NCBI GenBank assembly: GCA_016788425.1 | Contig: JAEURQ010000001.1 | Location: forward strand, 186,001 to 250,000 | Source of the DNA: Chthonomonas sp. | GTDB taxonomy: Bacteria > Armatimonadota > Fimbriimonadia > Fimbriimonadales > Fimbriimonadaceae | DNA length: 64,000 nucleotides | Direction: 5' to 3' | In this document: in pieces, positions 33,802-40,827 of the stretch | Numbering within the stretch: position 1 is the stretch's first letter | Layout of the letters: the number at the start of each line of letters is the position of its first letter | Notes under the pieces: generated by a model | What the model was told of the DNA's origin: nothing | What the model saw: only the letters and a program-made list of their open reading frames with translations | Databases searched by the model: none | Translations under genes and position numbers: made by a program

Positions 33802-35001
33802 ATGCAGTCGTTTGCCTACACCGCGCTCGAACCGACGGGCAAAAAGCGAACCGGATTCCTCGACGCCGCCGATCAGGAAGCGGCGATCGCTCAGCTTTCG
33901 GCGCAAGGCACCTACGTCCTGGAGATCAAGCCGCAGGCGGCCACCGCGGTCGTCCGGAACACGAAGAAAGCTTCCCGCCAAGAAGTCGCGCTGTTCACAC
34001 GCCGCATGGCCGACCTTGCCGCCGCCGGGCTCCCGCTCGACCGCGTGCTGCAGGTGGTTGCTGAGCAAAGCGAATCCGGGCAGCTCATCGAAATTTCGGA
34101 GCAGGCGCTCGCCGATGTTCGCACGGGTTTGCCGATCTCGGCCGCGCTCGCCAAATATCCCAAGGTCTTTCCGTTGCAGTACACCGAGACTCTGCGCGCG
34201 GGTGAAGCCAGCGGCCAGTTTCCCGAGGTCGCCACCCGCCTCGCCGATCTGCAGGAAACCGAAGTCGCTCGCCGAAGCCAAATCAGCTCGGCGCTGATCT
34301 ACCCGACCATTCTCTTAATCGCGGCAATCGGGGTCGTGTTCTTCCTCATCCTGTTTGTCGTGCCCCGCATGATCGGCATCTTCAAGGACCTCGGCAACGA
34401 CCTGCCGCTTTCGACGAAGATCTTGCTCTCGACCGCCGACTTCCTCACCAAGAACGGCTTGGTTGCCTTTGGTGCGTTGGTCGCGATTGTGTTGATTCTG
34501 CGCGGGTGGTTCGCCACCGAAGCCGGCGCGATCTCTCGTGACCGATTCCTCATGCGCGCGCCGATCATCGGCAAAGTGGTGGGCAAGGCGGTGGTTTCGC
34601 GGTATGCGCGCATCCTCGGCACCTTGCTCTTCGGTGGCGTTCCGATCCTTGAGGCCCTGCGCCTGAGCGGTTTGGCCAGCGGAAATCGCCTGTTCCAGGT
34701 CACCAGCGAGCAGGTCGCCAACGATGTCCGCGAGGGCAAGCGCATTCACCAGGCCATGCGCGACAGCAACGAGTTTCCTCCCGTTCTTCACCATATGGTT
34801 GCCATTGGTGAGGAAACCGGTGACTTGCCCGCGGTTCTCAACCGCGTAGCCACCAGTCTCGATTTTGAGGTCGAAGTCGGCCTCCGTAACCTAGTCGCCA
34901 AAATTGAGCCGCTCATCCTCGTGCTCATGGGCGCGTTCGTCGGCTTTGTGGTGCTCAGTATTGCGCTCCCCATCTTCCAAGCACAAAATCTCGTCAAGTA
35001 A
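33802..35001 (+). CDS. gspF: Type II secretion inner-membrane platform protein GspF
   Basis: Platform protein coupling the GspE motor to pseudopilin assembly. The 399-residue protein has two repeated cytoplasmic helical domains (VALFTRRMADLAAAGLPLDRVL and RYARILGTLLFGGVPILEAL) and three membrane segments (ALIYPTILLIAAIGVVFFLI, GLVAFGALVAIVLILRGW and ILVLMGAFVGFVVLSIALP). The family motif EETGDLPAVLNRVA precedes the last helix. It starts 3 bp after gspE and is followed 4 bp later by gspG. Confidence 0.94.
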   Translation: MQSFAYTALEPTGKKRTGFLDAADQEAAIAQLSAQGTYVLEIKPQAATAVVRNTKKASRQEVALFTRRMADLAAAGLPLDRVLQVVAEQSESGQLIEISEQALADVRTGLPISAALAKYPKVFPLQYTETLRAGEASGQFPEVATRLADLQETEVARRSQISSALIYPTILLIAAIGVVFFLILFVVPRMIGIFKDLGNDLPLSTKILLSTADFLTKNGLVAFGALVAIVLILRGWFATEAGAISRDRFLMRAPIIGKVVGKAVVSRYARILGTLLFGGVPILEALRLSGLASGNRLFQVTSEQVANDVREGKRIHQAMRDSNEFPPVLHHMVAIGEETGDLPAVLNRVATSLDFEVEVGLRNLVAKIEPLILVLMGAFVGFVVLSIALPIFQAQNLVK

Positions 35002-35005
35002 TCCT

Positions 35006-35440
35006 ATGAAGTTGAACTCATTCCGTAACCGTCGCCGAGGCTTCACCCTGATCGAACTCCTCGTCGTTATCCTCATTCTCGCCATTCTCGCGGCGATGAT
35101 CGTGCCGCGCGTTGTGGGCCGAACCGACGACGCCAAGCGCGCCAAGGCCCTCAGTGACCTTTCGGCGCTCTCGTCCGCGCTCAGTCAGTTCCGACTCGAC
35201 GTGGGACGTTACCCGACCACCGAAGAAGGCCTCGAATCGTTGCGGTCCGCGCCGTCGGACGCCACTGGCTACCGTGGCCCGTACACGACCAAATCCATCC
35301 CGCTTGATCCGTGGGGATTTGAATATGAGTACGAATATCCGGGCTCGGCCGGCGACGACAGCTACCTGCTGATGAGCTTCGGCCAAGATGGAGCGGAGGG
35401 CGGAGAAGGCAACGCCAGTGACATCGTCGAAGGCGAATAG
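35006..35440 (+). CDS. gspG: Major pseudopilin GspG
   Basis: Main subunit of the type II pseudopilus. The 144-residue precursor has the prepilin peptidase site RRRGFTLIELLVVILILAIL, cut after Gly, with Glu at position 5 of the mature protein. The C-terminal domain matches GspG: LDVGRYPTTEEGLESLRSAP, GPYTTKSIPLDPWG and YLLMSFGQDGAEGG, which includes the calcium-binding region. The start at 35006 lies 4 bp after gspF; longer starts overlap gspF. The next gene, gspH, begins inside its last codons. Confidence 0.95.
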   Translation: MKLNSFRNRRRGFTLIELLVVILILAILAAMIVPRVVGRTDDAKRAKALSDLSALSSALSQFRLDVGRYPTTEEGLESLRSAPSDATGYRGPYTTKSIPLDPWGFEYEYEYPGSAGDDSYLLMSFGQDGAEGGEGNASDIVEGE

Positions 35441-35960
35441 TCGCCGCGCCGCCTTCACGCTCCTTGAGCTGTCGGTGGTCGTTGTGATTATTGCGGTGAT
35501 CACCGGGGCGGTTGCTCCGGCGGTGGGCCGCTGGAAAACGGGCGCGGACCTGCGTCAGTTCTACGCCCGTGCGCAAGCCTTGGCCAGCGAAAGCCGCGAA
35601 CTTGCCGTGCGACAACGCACGACCCTGCGCCTTACCGTGGAGGGCGAGAGCGTGGTGCTCCGCTCGGGCGTCACCGAGGAGGAGGAAGGTCAGGCGGTGC
35701 GGACCTTGACCCTTCCGGACAACGTATCGTTAAGTAGCGCCACTCGTCAGGCGACGACAGAGACGACCGACGGATTTGTCATTAGCTACTACCCGGACGG
35801 TAGCTCCGATGGCGGCACGCTGACCTTCGAATCTGACGGAAGTCCGCGCGCCCTCCGCGTGGACAAGCAAGGCCGCGCTGACTTTGTGGCGAGCGATGCG
35901 CCCGAAACCGGCGAAGGCGAGACGTGGTCGGCGGGAGATTTGGAGGTACGCAGTGGCTAA
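35418..35960 (+). CDS. gspH: Minor pseudopilin GspH
   Basis: A 180-residue prepilin-like protein with AAFTLLELSVVVVIIAVITGAV near the N-terminus and a GspH-type beta domain (LAVRQRTTLRLTVEGESVVL). The start at GTG 35418 is preferred to the ATG at 35388 because GGAGAAGG lies 8 nt upstream and the leader is then short and basic; it overlaps gspG by 23 bp. The residue before the cleaved bond is Ala instead of the usual Gly, which is unusual for prepilin peptidase. It overlaps gspI by 8 bp. Confidence 0.8.
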   Translation: MTSSKANSRRAAFTLLELSVVVVIIAVITGAVAPAVGRWKTGADLRQFYARAQALASESRELAVRQRTTLRLTVEGESVVLRSGVTEEEEGQAVRTLTLPDNVSLSSATRQATTETTDGFVISYYPDGSSDGGTLTFESDGSPRALRVDKQGRADFVASDAPETGEGETWSAGDLEVRSG

Positions 35961-36336
35961 GCGCAAAGGATTTAGCTTGGTGGAAGCAATGGTGGCAACC
36001 GCGTTTGTCGGCATCGGACTTTCGGCGATTTTGGGCGGAATGGCTCAGCTCAACCGTAGCGAGGCGCAGGGCCGCGCCCGCGAGCAAGAACTCGTGCTCG
36101 CCACTCGCAAAATGCGCGAACTCGTGGCGACTCAGGATTACAATAACGCGCCGGTGGATGGCGATTTCTCGGCGGAAGGCGTGCCCAATCTGCGTTGGAG
36201 CCTCACCAGCGAACCGGCGCAAGTGGAGTCCATGGTCAATCTGCGGCTGACCGTTCAGGACGCGAGTGGCCAAGACGTCGCGACGCTCGACCAAATGGCG
36301 TTTGCGCCTACGGTGACCACGGAGGCGACGAACTAA
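35953..36336 (+). CDS. gspI: Minor pseudopilin GspI
   Basis: A 127-residue minor pseudopilin. The GTG at 35953 has a perfect GGAGG six bases upstream and gives the short leader MAKRKG followed by FSLVEAMVATAFVGIGLSAI, with Glu at mature position 5. The body (ELVLATRKMRELVATQDY, LRWSLTSEPAQVESMVNLRL) is consistent with GspI, a tip component with GspJ and GspK. It overlaps gspH by 8 bp and shares a TAATG overlap with gspJ. Confidence 0.82.
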   Translation: MAKRKGFSLVEAMVATAFVGIGLSAILGGMAQLNRSEAQGRAREQELVLATRKMRELVATQDYNNAPVDGDFSAEGVPNLRWSLTSEPAQVESMVNLRLTVQDASGQDVATLDQMAFAPTVTTEATN

Positions 36337-37082
36337 TGCGTCTGCGCGCCGGGATTACTCTTGTGGAGACCATCGTGGTGGTCGCCATCATGATGGTCCT
36401 CATGGCTGCGCTTAGCTTCGCCATCAGCATCGGCACCCGCAACGAAACGCTCGGCGCCGAGCAGGGCCGCCAACTCCAGCGACGTCTCGATTTTGAAGAT
36501 CGTGTGACGCAGCTGCTCGAATCCGCCGCAGTCTCCACCGACCAAGACGACCTGCGCACCTATATGGTCGCCGAAACGAAAGGCGACACCTTGGTGACCA
36601 ACCCGGCCAGCGACCTCGGCGAACTGCCGGATACGCTCACCTTTACGGCGTACTCTCCGCGCCTGCCCGGCGCGTTCCTGGCCAGCACCGACGACTTCGA
36701 AACCGCCAACGAGACGTACCGTCCGCAGGGCGGCATCAGCGAATACACGATCAGCCCGGTGGCCACCGGCGACTCCGGTCAGCGCGAGGGCTTATTCCTC
36801 CGCACCCAAACGCCGAGCGACGGCGACCACACTCAGGGCGGCCTGGAGGAAGTGTTTTCCGACAACGTGCTGAGCACCGGCTTTGAATTTTGGGACGGCC
36901 TCCAGTGGACCGCAACCTGGGACACGACCACGGCGGGCACCAAGCGGCTGCCGAGCGCCATCCGTGTGAGCTACACACTGGTCAACGATCCGCAGAACAC
37001 CTACTCGTTCGTGGTCCGACTTCCCAGTAGTGACGTGACCACCGATAACCCGGCGGAAACCACCTCGACGGAGGGCGCATGA
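36336..37082 (+). CDS. gspJ: Minor pseudopilin GspJ
   Basis: A 248-residue minor pseudopilin with the leader MRLRAG, then ITLVETIVVVAIMMVLMAAL, with Glu at mature position 5. The body is beta-rich and acidic, with a long central part (TLTFTAYSPRLPGAF, FEFWDGLQWTATWDTTTAG) as in GspJ. GGAGG lies 10 nt before the ATG. The start overlaps the gspI stop (TAATG) and the stop overlaps the gspK start (ATGA), so the tip genes are translationally coupled. Confidence 0.84.
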   Translation: MRLRAGITLVETIVVVAIMMVLMAALSFAISIGTRNETLGAEQGRQLQRRLDFEDRVTQLLESAAVSTDQDDLRTYMVAETKGDTLVTNPASDLGELPDTLTFTAYSPRLPGAFLASTDDFETANETYRPQGGISEYTISPVATGDSGQREGLFLRTQTPSDGDHTQGGLEEVFSDNVLSTGFEFWDGLQWTATWDTTTAGTKRLPSAIRVSYTLVNDPQNTYSFVVRLPSSDVTTDNPAETTSTEGA

Positions 37083-38311
37083 AGCGTCGCGGCGTCGTCT
37101 ATATCGTGGCGCTCATCGGCATGGCCGGTCTGCTCGCCGTGCTCGGTGGCATCGCCGTTCGGCAGCGAGCGGTGTTCGCCGCGCGCCAAAACCGCGTGGA
37201 CTTCGCGCGCGCCGAAGGGATCTACGAATCGGCGGTGGCCCGAGCCATGGCCGAGATTGACCTGATTGAAGCGGGGTCGGCCACGACCTTGGCCGATGAC
37301 TGGGCCTTGCTCGGTAGCGGCGGCAACGACAATTTCATCGTCGGCACCGGCTCGTTCCGGCTCGAAATCGTGGACGCGTCCTCGCGGCTTGACCTGAACT
37401 CGATCACGGTGGAGGAGTTGGAAAAGCTCGGCATCACGGAAGACCTTTCCGATGCGCTGCTCGACTGGCGAGAAGCCGGCCAGGCACCCCGCGCGCAGGG
37501 CGCCAAGGACGAATATTACAACACCCTGACCAACCCCTATAACGCCGCGGTGGAGCCGTTCCGCACGGTCAACGAATTGCTCTTGGTGAAGGGCTTTACC
37601 CCCGCGACGCTGTATGAGCCGCTCCAAGATGCGGCTGCCGAACTGATCTCGGGTGACACCACGCAGCTGCCGATTTTGGCCGACATGCTGAGCGTCGGGG
37701 CGACCTCGGAGCCAGTTCAGCCCGAAGGTGCCACGCTCCAAAATCTTGCGCAAGTCCAGAACGCCCAGGCGATCAACCAGGTCATTCAAAACCTGCCGCT
37801 CGCGACCCAGATTTTCAACCAGCGGCAGCAGTTTCAGACCATGGGCGACGTGATGGAGGTGCCGGGAATGACCGTCGCCGCGGCGGCTCAATTGTTGGAT
37901 CGCTTTACGGTGGGCAATGCCGCGACTTACAGTGGTCGCACAAATCTTAACACCGCAAGTGAGGCAGTACTGAACACGCTGCCAAACTTTACGTCTGACC
38001 TTTCAGCCGGAGTTCTGAGTCTTCAAGAAGCAGGCATGACGCGAATGGGAGAGATCGCCGAATTGCCGGGCATGACGCCGCAGATTCTCGCCGATGTGGT
38101 CGACCGAGTCAACCTCAACTCTCGTAGTTTCTTATTGCGAATTCAAGCGCGGTATCAAACTGGAACGATTGAGCGCGAGGTTCTCGTAAATCTCACGGAC
38201 CAAGGGCCGCAAGTGGTGCGCTACGAAACTGTCTCGCAAGACGACGTAGCCAACCGCTGGCAATGGGATGCCGAGACTGGCGCCGACATAGAACTGATCA
38301 CGAATTCATGA
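37079..38311 (+). CDS. gspK: Minor pseudopilin GspK
   Basis: A 410-residue tip pseudopilin. The leader MKRRG is followed by VVYIVALIGMAGLLAVLGGI, without Glu at position 5, which is normal for GspK. The body has a helix-hairpin-helix-like alpha domain (RLDLNSITVEELEKLG, YNAAVEPFRTVNELLLVKG and GRTNLNTASEAVLNTLP) typical of GspK. It is larger than most GspK proteins because of an inserted low-complexity region around residues 200-260 (LAQVQNAQAINQVIQ). It overlaps gspJ and gspL by ATGA on both sides. Confidence 0.88.
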   Translation: MKRRGVVYIVALIGMAGLLAVLGGIAVRQRAVFAARQNRVDFARAEGIYESAVARAMAEIDLIEAGSATTLADDWALLGSGGNDNFIVGTGSFRLEIVDASSRLDLNSITVEELEKLGITEDLSDALLDWREAGQAPRAQGAKDEYYNTLTNPYNAAVEPFRTVNELLLVKGFTPATLYEPLQDAAAELISGDTTQLPILADMLSVGATSEPVQPEGATLQNLAQVQNAQAINQVIQNLPLATQIFNQRQQFQTMGDVMEVPGMTVAAAAQLLDRFTVGNAATYSGRTNLNTASEAVLNTLPNFTSDLSAGVLSLQEAGMTRMGEIAELPGMTPQILADVVDRVNLNSRSFLLRIQARYQTGTIEREVLVNLTDQGPQVVRYETVSQDDVANRWQWDAETGADIELITNS

Positions 38312-39591
38312 GCCGCGAAATCAACCCTGTCCTCGTCTGGAGCCCGCAAGCCGCCATTGTTCAAACCAAGGCGGGGAGCGCCGTATCGGACGAGAACCCA
38401 GCCGCCGCGCTGGAGCGCGCGGGAGTACGCGGGCCGCTCACGGTCGCCCTTGCTCGCCGCAGCGTGTTTGTCAAGGCGGTGCCTTTGCCCGCGGCCAGCA
38501 AAAACGAAGTGCGCGGCATTGTGCAAGTGCAACTCGGCAAAATTTTCCCGGCCAGCGAAGGCGGATACGCCTTCGATCTGCTGGCAAGCTCGCACCAAAC
38601 CCTCGACGGTCGTCTGACCAGCGTTTTCGGGGCCCCGCAAGAAACGCTGGACCTCGTGCGGGAGTCTCTCCCCGCCGGGTCCCGCGTGGAAAGTCTGGTG
38701 CCGGTGGCGCTGGGATCGCTCCTTATTGCGCAGGGCTTGAATCTGAACGACGCGGTGGTGGTTGAACCCGCCGAGTCGGGATTCGGCATCGACGTGATTC
38801 ATCATGGCGCGCTGCTGTACTCGCGCGTCGTGACCCGTGAACTCGATGCCGCCGGGCTCGCCCAAGAAATTTCGATGACGCTCGCCGCGGCGGGCGTTGA
38901 AGCGGTGCCAGTCATTGCGGCGGGCAATCTCGAACTCGACACGCCGCATCGCACAACTCAGACTTCAGCGCAGGCGCTCGCTCAACGAGGCACGCTCGGC
39001 GTGGGCATGCAAGCTCCCGGCGAAATCGCCGCCCGCGAAGCGAAGGTTTCGTCCGGTCGTGGACGACTCGCCGCGCTAATGGCGGCCGCGGTCGTGGTCA
39101 CCGGTGCACTCGCGTTCCTCGATCGCAGTGATGCGCAAGCCGCGGTGGACAAAAAGGATGCGAAGTGGCGGGCCGAGAGCGCCAAGCTGCGCAAGATTCG
39201 CGACAACGCCCGGTCCGACGCCGACAAGGCGAAGACTCTGGCCGATCGCACGCGACAGATTTTGATGCCGGCGCAACCCGTCGGCGACGTATTGACGCTC
39301 GTCACCAACATGGTGCCGCAAGACGCGTGGGTCATCGGCGTGGCGTTTGATCGCGGAAAGCCGATGCAGATTCGCGGCTCGTCGCTCTCGGAAGACGCGG
39401 TCACCGCGTATCTCGACGCGCTCAACACGAGCGACCGATTGCGCGATGTGAAGCTCGTCTTCACGAACCGCTCGAAGGTGGAAGATAAAGATATTGTGAA
39501 TTTCTCAATTACGGCTCGCGCAGTAGGGAATACTCCGCAGGAGCCGCTTAAGACCATGAAGAAGGGGGCGGCGTCGAAGCCAAAGGCATGA
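38308..39591 (+). CDS. gspL: GspL-like (PilM/PilN-type) assembly protein
   Basis: A 427-residue bitopic protein. The N-terminal two thirds form an actin-like cytoplasmic domain as in GspL/PilM (VRGIVQVQLGKIFPASEGG, VALGSLLIAQGLNLNDAVVVE). A single membrane helix at about residue 255 (LAALMAAAVVVTGALAFL) is followed by a coiled coil (AKWRAESAKLRKIRDNARSD) and a ferredoxin-like periplasmic PilN domain (ILMPAQPVGDVLTLVTNMVP). It therefore joins PilM and PilN functions as GspL does. It overlaps gspK by ATGA. Confidence 0.8.
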   Translation: MSREINPVLVWSPQAAIVQTKAGSAVSDENPAAALERAGVRGPLTVALARRSVFVKAVPLPAASKNEVRGIVQVQLGKIFPASEGGYAFDLLASSHQTLDGRLTSVFGAPQETLDLVRESLPAGSRVESLVPVALGSLLIAQGLNLNDAVVVEPAESGFGIDVIHHGALLYSRVVTRELDAAGLAQEISMTLAAAGVEAVPVIAAGNLELDTPHRTTQTSAQALAQRGTLGVGMQAPGEIAAREAKVSSGRGRLAALMAAAVVVTGALAFLDRSDAQAAVDKKDAKWRAESAKLRKIRDNARSDADKAKTLADRTRQILMPAQPVGDVLTLVTNMVPQDAWVIGVAFDRGKPMQIRGSSLSEDAVTAYLDALNTSDRLRDVKLVFTNRSKVEDKDIVNFSITARAVGNTPQEPLKTMKKGAASKPKA

Positions 39592-40184
39592 AGGGCTGGA
39601 ACATCATGATTGGGGTTTGCCTCGCGCTCTTGGCCACCATTGCCGCGCTGGACTTTTTCGTGCCGAAGCCGAAGTCGCCCCTCAACCCGGCGGCCAAGCA
39701 AAAGCAGCTCGTCGAGCTCACCGATGAGGCCAAGCAGGCGAAGGAGCAACTGAGCGCCGAATCGGCGTTTGTCTCAAGCCAACTGTGGACTGAAAATGAG
39801 GCCGAGATCGGCCCCGCCGTGCTTACCGAAGTGAAGACGGCCGCCACCTCGCAGGGCCTCAACCTCAAGTCGTTCCGGCCGCAACGGTCGGTGCAAGAAT
39901 CGCGCATTGAGCGCTACCCGTTCCAGGTGAACGTCGAAGGGGCGTTTCCCAACGTGCTGAGCTTTGTGGCGAACCTCGAAGCGCCCGGCACTCGCCTCGG
40001 TGTTTCGCTTGTCCAATGCTCGGCGCTGGATGGCGATCGCACCACGGTGGCCGCCACCATCGCGATCGTCGCGGTGCGCGATCGGGAAGCGAAACCCGCG
40101 GTTGTAAGCAAGGAGCCGACCAAGCCGGCCACGGACAAACCCGCCGTGGAGAAAGTTGAAAAAGGGGTGAAGAAAGATGCCTAA
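39588..40184 (+). CDS. GspM/PilO-like assembly protein
   Basis: A 198-residue bitopic inner-membrane protein. One N-terminal helix (WNIMIGVCLALLATIAALDFF), a coiled coil (ELTDEAKQAKEQLSAESAF) and a ferredoxin-like domain (YPFQVNVEGAFPNVLSFVANLE) match the PilO/GspM plan. A Lys/Pro-rich tail ends the protein. It overlaps gspL by ATGA and the next gene by 8 bp. It should pair with the GspL-like protein in the inner-membrane platform. Confidence 0.78.
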   Translation: MKGWNIMIGVCLALLATIAALDFFVPKPKSPLNPAAKQKQLVELTDEAKQAKEQLSAESAFVSSQLWTENEAEIGPAVLTEVKTAATSQGLNLKSFRPQRSVQESRIERYPFQVNVEGAFPNVLSFVANLEAPGTRLGVSLVQCSALDGDRTTVAATIAIVAVRDREAKPAVVSKEPTKPATDKPAVEKVEKGVKKDA

Positions 40185-40827
40185 GATCAGTCGACCGACC
40201 CAGATTCTTGTCGCCGGAGCGCTCATTGGAATCACGTACATGGCGACCAGCGAGGAAGCCGTGCCCGAACGCCAGACGCGAAAGCGCCCGACGGCGTCCT
40301 CGCAGACCAAGGTGTACGCCGATGGAATTACCCAGGCCGACATCGATGCCAAGTTCGAGCCCCTGAATCAAACGCCGAAAGACGCGTTCCAACCGCTCGT
40401 TAAACGCGAGTCGCGACGCAGTGACTTTAACCAAACCGTGGCTCCCGACGTGATTCCGGCTGGGTTCGCCGCTGGCGAATCGGGATGGACCTTCACTGGC
40501 ATCGTTGACACAAACGGAAAAACCGAAGCACTTTTGGAGAACAAAGGGAGCGGAGCAAGCGTTTTCCTTGGTGAGGGCGAAAAATGGAAGGATCTAACTG
40601 TGGAGTCGATCGGCTCGGCCACGCTGTCTATCAGCGGCCCCGACGGCAACATGAGGGTTCTTCGATTGAACGATGGCGACAGTGTTTTGCCGAATGTGAG
40701 CATTGCGCGGGGGAATGAACCGATGAACCCTACGCTCAGTGGCCCCATTGGCAACCGATTTGAAATTACGCCCAGCAATGGGCCCAACCGCTCCGCGCGA
40801 GCAGAGATTACGAATGAAACTCGATAA
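40177..40827 (+). CDS. GspC/PilP-like inner-membrane protein
   Basis: A 216-residue protein in the position of gspC. It has a short N-terminal membrane segment (TQILVAGALIGITYMA), a disordered Lys/Thr-rich linker and a small beta domain (GWTFTGIVDTNGKTEALLENK, VFLGEGEKWKDLTVESI) that resembles the homology-region domain of GspC or PilP, which contacts the secretin. Identity to either is too low to choose. It overlaps both neighbours. Confidence 0.68.
   Translation: MPKISRPTQILVAGALIGITYMATSEEAVPERQTRKRPTASSQTKVYADGITQADIDAKFEPLNQTPKDAFQPLVKRESRRSDFNQTVAPDVIPAGFAAGESGWTFTGIVDTNGKTEALLENKGSGASVFLGEGEKWKDLTVESIGSATLSISGPDGNMRVLRLNDGDSVLPNVSIARGNEPMNPTLSGPIGNRFEITPSNGPNRSARAEITNETR

Noticed and set aside
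32299-34281. 660-codon frame antisense to gspE and gspF
   Set aside because: Shadow of two well-supported genes; no ribosome site or family resemblance.
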